64,000 bases of DNA. Source: DASXMT01 sp963812965. Lineage in GTDB: Bacteria > Actinomycetota > Acidimicrobiia > Acidimicrobiales > RAAP-2. Location of the stretch: assembly GCA_963812965.1 (NCBI GenBank), contig CAWEXG010000002.1, positions 434,001-498,000 on the forward strand. The letters run 5' to 3'. Numbering within the stretch: position 1 is the stretch's first letter; the number at the start of each line of letters is the position of its first letter. The notes below the pieces were generated by a model. The model saw only the letters and a program-made list of their open reading frames with translations, was not told the DNA's origin and ran no database searches. Shown here piece by piece: positions 26,867 through 35,442 of the stretch. The translations under genes and the position numbers were made by a program.

Positions 26867-28616
26867 GGCCGCGCCCGACGCGGCCGGTTCGAACAGAGCC
26901 GCGCCCGACGCGGCCGAGTCGGGGCGGATCCGCACCGCCGGCCAACACGCGCACGACAACGTCAAGCGCGGCCACAGCCATGCGCCGGGAGCAGGCCACG
27001 GTCACGACTTCGACCTTCCGGTGATGCCGGACGCCGTCGACGTCTTCGACACCACGTTGCGAGACGGCTCCCAACAGGAGGGCCTGTCGCTCACCGTCGA
27101 CGACAAACTGCGTGTGGCCGAACAGCTCGACCACCTCGGCGTCACCTTCGTCGAAGGTGGATGGCCCGGGGCCAACCCGAAGGACGCGGAGTTCTTCGAA
27201 CGGGCTCCGTCCGAGCTGCATCTGTCGACGGCGACGTTGGTGGCGTTCGGGTCTACCCGCCGGGCCGGTGTCAAGGCCGAGGACGACGAGACCCTCCGCC
27301 ATCTGGTGGCTGCCCAGACTCCGGCGGTGTGCATCGTGGCCAAGTCGTCGGAGATGCACGTCGTCGATGCGTTGCGCACCACCCTCGACGAGGCGGTGGC
27401 CATGGTGGCGGACTCGGTCGAGTTCCTGCGCCACAACGACCTACGGGTCTTCCTCGATGCCGAGCACTTCTTCGACGGGTACAAGGCCAATCCGGAGTTC
27501 GCCATGCGGATTCTCCGTGCCGCCGAGGAGGCGGGCGCGGAGACCCTCGTGCTCTGTGACACCAACGGAGGCACGCTGCCCTACGAGGTGGCGGGGATCG
27601 TCCCCACCGTGCTGGGTTCGTTCGAGACCCAGGTCGGCGTGCACTTCCACAACGACAGCGGCTGTGCTGTCGCCAACTCGCTTGCCGCGGTGGGGGCCGG
27701 CGCCACCCACGTACAGGGCTGCATCAACGGGTATGGCGAGCGGTCCGGCAACGCTGATCTCGCCGCCACCATCCCCAGCCTCTCGCTGAAGCTCAACGTC
27801 TCGACCATCCCCGTACAGCGGTTGGAGCGGCTCACGCCGGTGGCCCACCACATCGCCGAGCTGGTGAACATCGCCCCCAACCCGCAGCAGCCCTACGTCG
27901 GGGCATCGGTCTTCGCCCACAAGGCCGGGCTGCATACCAGCGCTATTGCCCGCCGATCTGATGCCTACGAGCACATCGACCCGGAGCTGGTGGGGAACGG
28001 CACCCGTTTTGTCGTCTCCGAGATGGCCGGTCGCTCCACGCTGGCGTTGAAGGCGAGTGAGCTGGGGTTGGAGCTTGACTCCGAGGCGATGACCTCGGTC
28101 CTCGACTCGTTGAAGCGGTTGGAGCACGCCGGCTACCACTTCGAAGTGGCCGACGCGTCGTTGGAGCTGTTGCTACGCAACTCGACCGGTTGGCAACAGG
28201 ACTACTTCGAGCTCGACTCCTTCCGGGTGATCTCCGATCACACCGGGACCCTGAGCACGGAGGCGACGGTGAAGCTCTTCGTCGGCTCGGAGCGGTATGT
28301 GGCGACCAACGAGGGGAACGGACCGGTCAACGCCCTCGACGCCGCTTTGCGCCAGGCCATCGGCGACCGGTACCCGGCTCTCGACCACATTCATCTGGTG
28401 GACTACCGGGTCCGGGTCCTCAACACGGCGAAGGGAACGGGCTCGATCACCCGCGTCCTCATCGACTCGACCGACGGCGACGGCACTTGGACCACCATCG
28501 GGGTCTCGGAGAACATCATCGAAGCGTCGTGGCAGGCCCTGTTCGACTCCATCGTCTACGGTCTGCTCCGTGCGTCGACGTCCACCGACGAGCTCGACGC
28601 AGCACCTCGTGACTGA
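26856..28616 (+). CDS. cimA: Citramalate synthase
   Basis: 586 aa from ATG 26856, overlapping ilvE. Condenses acetyl-CoA and pyruvate to citramalate, the threonine-independent entry to isoleucine. Catalytic core: VFDTTLRDGSQQEGLSLTV, VEGGWPGANPKDAEFF, LVLCDTNGGTLPYEV, VGVHFHNDSGCAVANSLAAV, VQGCINGYGERSGNADLA. The C-terminal LeuA-type regulatory domain (FRVISD through VLIDSTDGDGTWTTIGVSEN) suggests isoleucine feedback. Odd: an N-terminal tail of about 55 residues with an RAAPDAA-type duplication and a His-rich stretch (HAHDN, RGHSHAPGAGHGHD). Confidence 0.93.
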   Translation: MSSKAAPDAAGSNRAAPDAAESGRIRTAGQHAHDNVKRGHSHAPGAGHGHDFDLPVMPDAVDVFDTTLRDGSQQEGLSLTVDDKLRVAEQLDHLGVTFVEGGWPGANPKDAEFFERAPSELHLSTATLVAFGSTRRAGVKAEDDETLRHLVAAQTPAVCIVAKSSEMHVVDALRTTLDEAVAMVADSVEFLRHNDLRVFLDAEHFFDGYKANPEFAMRILRAAEEAGAETLVLCDTNGGTLPYEVAGIVPTVLGSFETQVGVHFHNDSGCAVANSLAAVGAGATHVQGCINGYGERSGNADLAATIPSLSLKLNVSTIPVQRLERLTPVAHHIAELVNIAPNPQQPYVGASVFAHKAGLHTSAIARRSDAYEHIDPELVGNGTRFVVSEMAGRSTLALKASELGLELDSEAMTSVLDSLKRLEHAGYHFEVADASLELLLRNSTGWQQDYFELDSFRVISDHTGTLSTEATVKLFVGSERYVATNEGNGPVNALDAALRQAIGDRYPALDHIHLVDYRVRVLNTAKGTGSITRVLIDSTDGDGTWTTIGVSENIIEASWQALFDSIVYGLLRASTSTDELDAAPRD

Positions 28617-28677
28617 ACACCCAGAACCCAGCACCCCAGAACTCCACACCCCATGACCCAGCATCAGGAGTGAAGCG

Positions 28678-29217
28678 ATGACCCAACCGAGTTTCGTACC
28701 GATCGTCGAGGCCGACCAGGTCCGCCCCGCCTATCGGCTGCGGGTGCCTGGCATCTGGACCCAGTCACGGCCCTCGGAGCTCCGCGGTACGAAACAGCCT
28801 TCGGGTCGGAACCTGGGCACACCCGGCCCTGACCAGGGATTTGCGCTGTCGTTGGCCCGTCGGTTCGAGGACCGGGTGGAGCTGGTCGAGGGAGAGAGCG
28901 CACACGACGCCATGGCCGGGTGCACGGCGGTTGCGATGCGTCGTGCCGCACGGTTCGGCCGGGCGCCGTCCATCCACGACCTCACCTTTGCCTTCACCCT
29001 GTGGGGGTTCTTGGGCGACGCTCCCGATGACCTGATCGCCGAACGAGCACCGCTGTTCCGGTCGTGCTCGCACCACTACTTGGCCCAACGGGCGATCGCC
29101 GATCGGGTCGGGGACGACACGCTCCGGCTGACGCCGGATGAGGTGCGAGCCCGTCTCGGGGACTGGCGAAGCATGGTGACGACGTCCGTCGCCGAGCCCG
29201 GACCGTCTGTTCGCTGA
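28678..29217 (+). CDS. Uncharacterised 179-aa protein after cimA
   Basis: ATG 28678 with AGGAGTG seven bases upstream. Soluble, no signal peptide. Distinct blocks: AYRLRVPGIWTQSRPSELRG, GESAHDAMAGCTAVAMRRAA, DLTFAFTLWGFLGDAPDDLI, SCSHHYLAQRAIADRVGDD. I do not recognise the family. It lies 61 nt after cimA in the same direction and may share its transcript. Confidence 0.75.
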   Translation: MTQPSFVPIVEADQVRPAYRLRVPGIWTQSRPSELRGTKQPSGRNLGTPGPDQGFALSLARRFEDRVELVEGESAHDAMAGCTAVAMRRAARFGRAPSIHDLTFAFTLWGFLGDAPDDLIAERAPLFRSCSHHYLAQRAIADRVGDDTLRLTPDEVRARLGDWRSMVTTSVAEPGPSVR

Positions 29218-29332
29218 ACCCCTCGCTCTGAACCCCTCGTTGAACCTCTCGTTGGGCACGAGCGCCGCCAGGTGTCTGTGTTCGTGCTCGGCCACTGGCG
29301 TCGCTTCACGACTCGGCCTCTAATTTAGGGAG

Positions 29333-30484
29333 ATGGACACGCCGAGCTTCGCCCTCAACGACACCCACCGGCAGTTTCGGGACTCGCTTCGCCAGTTCGC
29401 CGAGGACCGCATTGCGCCCAACGCCGCCGAAGTCGATCGACAGGAGTCGTTTCCTCGGAAGTCGTTCGACGCGTGCGTGGAGCTCGAGCTGCCGTCGCTC
29501 GGCATCCCGAGCGAGTACGGAGGAGCAGGCGCCGATCACGTCACCCAGGCGATCATGGCCGAGGAGCTGGCCAGGGTGTGCGCTTCGACCTCGTTGACCA
29601 TCCTGATCTCGAAGCTGGGCATGTTGCCGGTGATGAACTGGGGATCGGAGGCGTTGAAGCGCAAGTACCTCCCTGCAGTGGCGTCCGGTCAGGCCCAGGC
29701 CAGCTACTGCCTGTCCGAAGCGGACGCCGGAAGCGACGTGGCGTCGATGCGCGCCCGTGCCGTCCGTGACGGTGACCACTACGTGCTCACCGGGACGAAG
29801 TACTGGATCACCAACGCCGGCATCTCCGACACCTACACCGTCTTCGCCAAGACCGACTCCGACGCGGGGCACCGGGGAATCACCTGTTTCGTGGTCGAGG
29901 CCGCCTCCGGGGTGAGCGTCCCGAAGCTCGAGCACAAGCTCGGTGTGCGTGGTAGCCCGACCGGCGAGGTGTTCTTCGACGACGTCCGGGTCCCGGTGGA
30001 GAACCGGATCGGCGAGGAGGGGCAGGGCTTTGCCATTGCCATGCACACGCTGGACCGAAGCCGCCCGACGATCGGGGCCCAGGCTGTCGGCATCGCTCAA
30101 GGCGCCATCGACGTCGCAGCCGGGTACATGCAGGAGCGGAAGGCCTTCGGGAAGCCGATCGCCGATCTTCAGGGTCTCCGGTTCATGCTCGCCGACATGG
30201 AGATGCGGAACGAAGCGGCGCGCACGTTGGTGTACCGGGCGTGCTCCCTCATCGACAACGGCGATCCCGAGCATGAGCTCACCAAAGTCGGGGCCATGGC
30301 CAAGTGCTTCGCGTCGGACACGGCGATGTCGGTGACCACCGATGCGGTCCAGCTCCTGGGTGGCTACGGCTACACCCAGGACTTCCCGGTGGAGCGCTTC
30401 ATGCGCGACGCGAAGATCACCCAGATCTACGAGGGCACCAACCAGATCCAGCGGGTCGTGATCGCCAAAGCCCTCTTAAAATAG
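29333..30484 (+). CDS. Acyl-CoA dehydrogenase, 3' end rebuilt by an island
   Basis: 383 aa, FAD enzyme of beta-oxidation type. Motifs: CLSEADAGSDVASMRARAV (FAD/substrate), YWITNAG, ERKAFGKPIADLQGLRFMLA and ITQIYEGTNQIQRVVIAKAL, with the catalytic Glu in YEGTNQ. The last codons are CTC TTA AAA TAG. A second copy of the 3' end, differing silently at one base and ending CTC CTG GGG TAG, lies 10.7 kb away at 41138-41204. The present C-terminus is therefore supplied by the inserted island and the distal copy is the displaced original. Confidence 0.95.
   Translation: MDTPSFALNDTHRQFRDSLRQFAEDRIAPNAAEVDRQESFPRKSFDACVELELPSLGIPSEYGGAGADHVTQAIMAEELARVCASTSLTILISKLGMLPVMNWGSEALKRKYLPAVASGQAQASYCLSEADAGSDVASMRARAVRDGDHYVLTGTKYWITNAGISDTYTVFAKTDSDAGHRGITCFVVEAASGVSVPKLEHKLGVRGSPTGEVFFDDVRVPVENRIGEEGQGFAIAMHTLDRSRPTIGAQAVGIAQGAIDVAAGYMQERKAFGKPIADLQGLRFMLADMEMRNEAARTLVYRACSLIDNGDPEHELTKVGAMAKCFASDTAMSVTTDAVQLLGGYGYTQDFPVERFMRDAKITQIYEGTNQIQRVVIAKALLK
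30418..30475. repeat. Left 58-bp attachment repeat
   Basis: Matches 41138-41195 at a constant offset of 10720 bases; the only difference is C at 30457 against G at 41177, a silent third position. It codes for the catalytic C-terminal block of the acyl-CoA dehydrogenase. Confidence 0.9.
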
Positions 30485-31635
30485 GGTTTATGCTCTCACC
30501 ACCCCGGCGTCGAGTGGATCCCGCTCCAACACAGGCTCTCCAGCCGCCCTGGTTGGCTTCCCCAAATCGCTGGAGTTGCCGGAACATCGAGGTATGAGCA
30601 GCCAGCGGGAGCGTCCACCGCCCCGACACGACAGCAACATGGGGAACTCTGTGCGGCTCAGTTCATTCATGGGACGACCACGGCGGGCGTCGAACCCGCC
30701 ATGGTCGTGGGAAGGATGGACTCAGGTCGGCGGAGCCGGAGCGGCACAAAACCTCCACACCTGTGCATCATCGATCTCGGTCCCGGCTCGTTCACTGCTG
30801 GTGCCCGCTCTTCAGCTCAGGAGGGCATTCCCGTGCCAGTCAGTGCCGTGGGAGCGAGAGGGGCTCAGCTGGCCGCCGAAGGCAGTGACTCCGACCATTG
30901 CGACTGAAGCTTGACGATCATGTCCACACAGTTGCATTCAGCAATGCCAACGTCACCCTCGCTGGTCGAGGGGTCGACGTGTTGCGGAGGGAGAATGGGT
31001 TCCCGGCGTGGCGAACTCCCCGCCGGGAAGTGTGCCTGAAGGCCTACCGAGGCGGCTTGCTCGCCTCCGCAATCCGGGACCGGCTGCCCAAGGAGCACGA
31101 ACTCCCGCAGGCGGATCACAGCGCCTCGAAGGGCGGCGCCATGCTGGTGGGGTCCGAGGCAATGGATTGGAGTGGGCCAAGCCCAGGTTCACCATTTTGA
31201 TGAACCGATAGACGGAGACCGAGACCCTGGAATCGTCGGTTGTGAACGGCTGGGGTCGTACTCGACCCCGATCTGGTGGCGGCTACCGGATGGAGCGACG
31301 AGGGAAGTTCTGAATTGCCCCATCGGAAGGGCCGACGGCGACCACGTGCTCAGCTCCGGAGGCCGAAAGTCGCGGCAGCGGTTGGTCCAAGCGGCTGACC
31401 AGGCAGGGTGACCTTCAAGGTGACATCGGTGTGGGCGGCCAGGTGACCTCGCAAGGGGGACAGGGTGTCGTTGACGATCTCGATCCGGCGGATCGCATAA
31501 CTCGGACAGCGTCCCCTACCGGCACTTCGGGGACAGGCGGCCGGGCTTCGCTCGGCGGAATCGTGCTTCTAGAGAGGCGGTCGGGGCGGGATATCTGAGT
31601 CGACGATCTCGTGCGAACGACGAGTTCGAGGTCGG
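30485..31635. other. Gene-poor left end of the second island
   Basis: About 1.15 kb without a gene I can support. Open frames on both strands lack ribosome-binding sites and family motifs. It probably holds decayed remnants. One strong hairpin lies at 30674-30708. Confidence 0.45.
30674..30708. other. Large hairpin in gene-poor DNA
   Basis: ACGACCA (30674-30680) pairs with TGGTCGT (30702-30708) and GGCGGG (30682-30687) with CCCGCC (30695-30700), one mismatch between, seven-base loop. No T-run follows. On the minus strand the loop region resembles a tRNA T-arm, but no cloverleaf can be drawn around it. Confidence 0.5.
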
Positions 31636-32155
31636 TCAGCTCCCGGCGACCTCGCTGGTCGTCTTGTCGAGTACCGCGGCCTCGTAGGCGGCGCGCAGCT
31701 GATCGCTGGCACGCGGTGCGTCCGGGTTGGGGCGCGGGACGCCGAGGTGGAGTTCGCGCAGTTCGTCGATCATCGCCGCCGACGAGCTCGGGGCCCCCGT
31801 CGCGAAGCAGTTCGGCGCGGACCCGTAGGCGGCGCTCGCCGGTGCGATGGGCCAGGCCCCAGTTGCCGAGCGCGACCATGACCGGAAGCACCTGGATGCC
31901 CGCCTCGGTGAGCGAGTAGGCCGCCCGCTGCCCACGGCGGGCGTCGTCGCGGGTGAGCAGCCCGGCGGCCACGAGCTGCTTGAGGCGGCTGGCGAGGATG
32001 TTGGTGGCGATGCCCTCCTCGGAGCCGGCGATCAGCTCGCGGAAGTAGCGGCGGTTGCCGAACATGATGTCGCGCAGCACGAGCATCGCCCACGGGTCGC
32101 CGAGCACCTCGACGGCGGCGTTGATCGCACATCCTGAGCGTGGGGCGGTGTCCAT
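31636..32155 (-). CDS. HxlR-family transcriptional regulator, frameshifted as written
   Basis: Start at 32155 (MDTAPRSGCAINAAVEVLG) with GGAGG seven bases upstream. The winged HTH follows: DPWAMLVLRDIMFGNRRYFR, IATNILASRLKQLVAAGLLT and RAAYSLTEAGIQVLPVMVAL. Near 31800 the frame must change by one base to continue AAMIDELRELHLGVPRPNPD and stop at 31636; the literal frame runs on to 31415. HxlR proteins are small sensors of electrophiles and other signals. It diverges from the reductase at 32254 and should bind the two inverted repeats between them. Confidence 0.85.
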
Positions 32156-32173
32156 GAACGCTCCTCCAAAGTG

Positions 32174-32228
32174 CTTGCGCTCTGCAAGTGCTTCGGCTAG
32201 GTTAGCGTCAACCAGTTGCATATCGCAA
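32174..32228. promoter_or_regulatory. Two inverted repeats between hxlR-type gene and reductase
   Basis: CTTGC-GCTCT-GCAAG at 32174-32188 and TTGC-ATATC-GCAA at 32216-32228. Same core (TTGC, five bases, GCAA) in the 98-bp divergent gap, consistent with two operator sites for the HxlR regulator. The centre-to-centre distance of about 41 bp is close to four helical turns. Confidence 0.65.
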
Positions 32229-32253
32229 TCACCCAATCGCTTCGGAGGCAGCC

Positions 32254-32912
32254 ATGTCCCAGGTCCGTGTCCACAACTTCTCGATCTCCCTGGACGGGTT
32301 CGGGACCGGCGAGGGCCTCACGTTCGACGCCCCGTTCGGCCACGCCGGCCATCGTCTGCACGAGTGGGTGTTCGCCACCCGGTTCGGGCACTCGATCATC
32401 ATGGGTCAGCCGGTGGCACGACCGGTGTCGACAACTCGTTCGCCGAACGCCTGAATGTCGGGTTCGGTGCCGAGATCATGGGCCGGGGCAAGTTCGGCCC
32501 GCAGACCGGCCCGTGGACCGATGTCGGCACCGACGACGAGTGGCGGGGCTGGTGGGGGCCGAACCCGCCGTTCCACACGCCGGTGTTCGTGCTGACGCAC
32601 CACGCGCGCCCGTCGATCGAGATGGAGGGCGGCACCGTGTTCCACTTCGTCGACGCCTCTCCGCAGGAGGCACTCGACCTCGCCCGGGAGGCCGCCGGTG
32701 ACCTCGACGTGCGCATCGGCGGTGGCCCGACGGTCGTCCGCGACTTCCTCGCCGCCGACCTCATCGACGCCCTCCACGTCGTGCAGGTGCCGATCCTGCT
32801 CGGCCGCGGCGTTCGACTCTGGGACGGCCTCGAAGGCATCGAGGAGCGCTACAACCGCGAGGCAGTCTCGTCACCGAGCGGCGTCACCCACCTGACCTTC
32901 ACACGCCGATGA
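32254..32912 (+). CDS. Dihydrofolate reductase-family (RibD C-terminal-like) protein, frameshifted as written
   Basis: ATG 32254 with GGAGG upstream. The first 52 codons (MSQVRVHNFSISLDGFGTGE) and the remainder (GGTTGVDNSFAERLNVGFGA, EIMGRGKFGP, DVRIGGGPTVVRDFLAADLI, HVVQVPILLGRGVRLWDGL) lie in different frames. Restoring one G at about 32412 (CAGCCGG to CAGCCGGG) joins them as GQPGGTTGVD. Members use NADPH to reduce small molecules; the substrate is unknown. Divergent from the HxlR regulator, so probably its target. Confidence 0.85.
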
Positions 32913-32977
32913 CCGATCCTGCGGACGAGCTGACGACCTGTCCCCGAACGCCGGGTCAGCAGCGGTTATCAAACCGG

Positions 32978-33009
32978 GGATTCGACGCATCCGGGCCCCG
33001 GTCGAATCC
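32978..33009. terminator. Hairpin between convergent genes
   Basis: Nine-pair stem GGATTCGAC (32978-32986) with GTCGAATCC (33001-33009), 14-base GC-rich loop. It separates the reductase ending at 32912 from the SRPBCC gene ending at 33030 on the other strand. No clear T-run. Confidence 0.45.
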
Positions 33010-33029
33010 AATAGGATCGTTGGCAGCCC

Positions 33030-33497
33030 CTACTGCGTGGTGCACAACTCGTCGAGTTGCTCCAGCGTTTTGGTCATGCCCGCCAACCATGCATTGCCAT
33101 GGTCGACGGCCTCTCGGACGCTCTCGGGGGATTCCGTGCAGTCGTAAGTTTCGGTCACCACAGTTGCATTCGGTCCATCCGGGATGAGGTCGTACCTCCA
33201 GAGGGATCCGTTCCGGGCGAGTTCGGGGTTGCCAGGTTCCCAAGCGATACACCGGTCCTGCTCGAACGCCACGATGCGGTTATGCATTTCGTATTCACCC
33301 ATCGCCGTGAAGTACATCTTCGTGACGAATACGTCTCCGACGCCGGTGACGACTTCATTGCTGGCACCCGTCCTCAACATCTCTGAGCCATCGAACTCCG
33401 GGTGCCTATCTGGGTGGGCCAGAAGCTTGAAGATGACGCTGGCTGGGGCCCCGATTCGTCGGGAAACGGACACGGGCTTGCAGTCGTCGGTTCCCAT
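33030..33497 (-). CDS. SRPBCC (START/Bet v1-like) family protein
   Basis: 155 aa. Pattern of polyketide cyclase/AHSA1-type ligand-binding proteins: VSVSRRIGAPASVIFKLLAH, GVGDVFVTKMY, GEYEMHNRIVAFEQDRCIAW, SLWRYDLIPDGPNATVVTET, and a C-terminal helix (NAWLAGMTKTLEQLDELC). It binds a hydrophobic ligand in a helix-grip fold; the ligand is unknown. Intact. Confidence 0.85.
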   Translation of the reverse strand: MGTDDCKPVSVSRRIGAPASVIFKLLAHPDRHPEFDGSEMLRTGASNEVVTGVGDVFVTKMYFTAMGEYEMHNRIVAFEQDRCIAWEPGNPELARNGSLWRYDLIPDGPNATVVTETYDCTESPESVREAVDHGNAWLAGMTKTLEQLDELCTTQ

Positions 33498-33641
33498 CGT
33501 GGCTCTCCCATGTCGGTTTCTGCACTCACCAAGCTAGCCGCCGTGGCACTGGGCCTCACAGTCGAGGATCAGGAGTATCCCTGAACGCCGGCTCGCGGTC
33601 GATATCTGCATAAGGACTCTCGTCGATCTACCGTTGACACG

Positions 33642-34000
33642 ATGGCGCCGAGGAAGCTACCCACGCCCGAGGATCGGAAGGATGCGGTCCGGATCGCGCT
33701 GGTCGCCCTTGCCACTGGGGAGGTGCCCGAGACGACGCTCGCCAACCTCGCGGGCCTACGTACCCGGAACGACACCTTCCCGGCCGAAGAGCTCCTCGAG
33801 CTTGCCTCGGATGCCATCGCCGTTTCTGGCGCCACCCCGAACGACCCCATCGACTTCGAGGGGATCCGGGAGCGTTACCTCGGCGAGTTCCGCTTTTCTG
33901 GCAAGACACAGCATTACAAGAGCAAGTACGCAATCTCTGCCGCCGCCATGATCCACGGCGGCGTGTACCCCGATCTGCTCGGGGATGCCGCGTGGTGGGA
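33642..34000 (+). pseudogene. 5' fragment of an uncharacterised actinobacterial gene
   Basis: From ATG 33642 the first 120 codons (MAPRKLPTPEDRKDAVRIAL through FSGKTQHYKSKYAISAAAMI and YPDLLGDAAWW) resemble a conserved hypothetical family whose members continue for another 30 or so residues. After about 34000 the frame runs antisense through the tyrosine recombinase and stops only at 34607, so the true 3' end is missing. The break coincides with the recombinase's missing 3' end: the two genes are joined tail to tail. Confidence 0.65.
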
Positions 34001-34622
34001 AGCCGCCGATGGCCAGGTCGATGGTTCGAGCCGCCCTCGGGACCAGAGGGATCACCGCCGGCTTGCTCCCCTTGCCCATGATCCGGAGGGTTCGATGTCC
34101 CTGGGTGAAGGCGAGATCCTCGATGTTCGTTCCGCACGCCTCACTGACCCGGAGCCCGTTGAGGCCGAGGAGGACGGCGAGCGCTGCGTGACTCCTGTCG
34201 AAGCGTTCGGCCCTGAAGAGGAAGGTACCCAGCTCTCGGCGATCCAGTCCCCGTCCCTCGGAAGGGTGGACCATCGGACGCCGGATGTATTGGGCCGGAT
34301 TGGCGGAGATTCGTCCATCGATGTGGGCGAACCGGTAGTAGCCGCAGACTGTCGAGAGTCTGCGATCGATGGTCGAGGGAGCCAGACCCTTGTCCTCCAT
34401 GGCGGTTCGGTAGAGCTCGATGTGGGGACGCTTGGCTCCCAGGACGGCTACGCCGGCATCAGCGGCCCATTGAAAGAACGTCCTCAGGTCGTAGCGGTAG
34501 GCATCGAGCGTGCGCCCGTTGTACCTGGCGAGGAATGCAGCTGCGGCCACCTGAGCTTCATCGAAGTCAGGGTCCTCGATGATGACGGCCAGGGTGGTGG
34601 AATCTGAGTCGAGTACAGACAT
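34001..34622 (-). pseudogene. Tyrosine recombinase (XerD/phage integrase type), 3' truncated
   Basis: Start at 34622 (MSVLDSDSTT) with AAGGAG upstream; a longer frame begins at 34658. N-terminal SAM-like core-binding domain (FLARYNGRTLDAYRYDLRTF, STIDRRLSTVCGYYRFAHID). The catalytic domain begins with the first arginine in LLGLNGLRVSEACG and the lysine in IMGKGSKPAVIPL. After ARTIDLAIG homology stops; the HxxR, H/W and tyrosine boxes are gone, and the literal frame ends at 33756 in unrelated sequence. Probably the island's former integrase, now dead. Confidence 0.85.
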
Positions 34623-34694
34623 GGCTCTCCTTCTACGGTTGGGAGAGCCAGCCAACACTGACCAGCCCGGGAGGGCGGAGTTGAGGGTTGACCG

Positions 34695-34994
34695 GTGCCG
34701 GGACGAGCGACATCATTTGTGGTGTCACAGTGGTCGGTCGAGATGGAGCCCGAGGTCGAGGAGTGGTTGGAGTCGTTGCCCCCCGTTCTGTTCGCGGTGG
34801 CGACCTCGCGAGTCGACTACTTGGCCGACGCCGGGGCTTCCATTCGGATGCCTCGATCCCGTTCGCTCGGAGACGGCCTCTTCGAACTCCGGTTCGATCT
34901 GGGCCGTGTTGCTCAACGGATCAGCTTCTACTTCCCGGGCGATCGTCGGATTGTCCTGTTGACGGTGTTTAGGAAGCAACGGCAGAACGAATGA
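34695..34994 (+). CDS. RelE/HigB-type toxin, C-terminus cut by an in-frame stop
   Basis: 99 aa as written. Pattern of phage-derived Gp49/HigB toxins: QWSVEMEPEVEEWLESLP, YLADAGASIRMPRSRSLGDG, LFELRFDLGRVAQRISFYFP, VLLTVFRKQRQNE. Past the TGA at 34992-34994 the same frame continues AEVARARLAMRVCVEQAHTA and stops at 35072, overlapping the antitoxin ATG in an ATGA. Homologues typically have this tail, so TGA is probably a nonsense mutation of CGA. These toxins are ribosome-dependent mRNases; the catalytic part precedes the stop, so activity may persist. Confidence 0.85.
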   Translation: MPGRATSFVVSQWSVEMEPEVEEWLESLPPVLFAVATSRVDYLADAGASIRMPRSRSLGDGLFELRFDLGRVAQRISFYFPGDRRIVLLTVFRKQRQNE

Positions 34995-35068
34995 GCAGAG
35001 GTAGCTCGAGCACGTCTGGCCATGAGGGTCTGCGTCGAACAGGCCCATACCGCTGACGAGGAGGATGA

Positions 35069-35374
35069 ATGACGAGGACGAGTTGGACCGCGCTGAAGAA
35101 CCAGAAGGTCGACACCATGACAGCGGAAGAGCGAGCCGAGTATGACCGCGCCTACGCCGAAGCTCGGCTCGCCGCAGAGGTCGGGCAGCGCATTCACGAC
35201 GCCCGTGAAACCGCGGGGCTCAGTCAGCGAGAGCTCGCACGACGAATGGGTACCAGTCAGGCCGCGATCGACCGTCTCGAGTCGGGTGGAGTGGGGGCCA
35301 CGATCACTACTCTCCAGCGGGCCGCGACCGCACTTGGACTCGAGGTCAACGTCGAGCTGAGGCCCACAGCCTGA
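35069..35374 (+). CDS. XRE-family antitoxin (HigA-like)
   Basis: 101 aa from ATG 35069. HTH at about residues 40-80: VGQRIHDARETAGLSQRELA, RMGTSQAAIDRLESGG, TTLQRAATALGLEVNVEL. It follows the toxin in the toxin-first order of HigBA systems. Antitoxins of this kind neutralise the toxin and repress the operon. Confidence 0.9.
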   Translation: MTRTSWTALKNQKVDTMTAEERAEYDRAYAEARLAAEVGQRIHDARETAGLSQRELARRMGTSQAAIDRLESGGVGATITTLQRAATALGLEVNVELRPTA

Positions 35375-35442
35375 TCTTGATGATCCGGGTCATAGACCCG
35401 ACTCCCGGGTAATCGATATCGACCTCGAGCCGGCGATTAGGG

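Noticed and set aside
30674..30708. tRNA or tmRNA suggested by a T-arm-like hairpin
   Set aside because: No acceptor, D or anticodon arms can be folded around it; the symmetrical stem fits a simple hairpin.
30576..31119. ORFs of about 85-112 codons after the acyl-CoA dehydrogenase
   Set aside because: Composition is random-like (Ser/Arg/Pro rich), ribosome-binding sites are absent and frames on both strands are equally open.
33756..34607. Long overlapping ORFs on both strands taken at face value
   Set aside because: Each is genuine only on one side of about 34000; beyond that each reads antisense through the other gene.
34992..34994. TGA as selenocysteine in the HigB-like toxin
   Set aside because: No SECIS-like hairpin follows and homologous positions are not cysteine; a CGA-to-TGA nonsense change is simpler.
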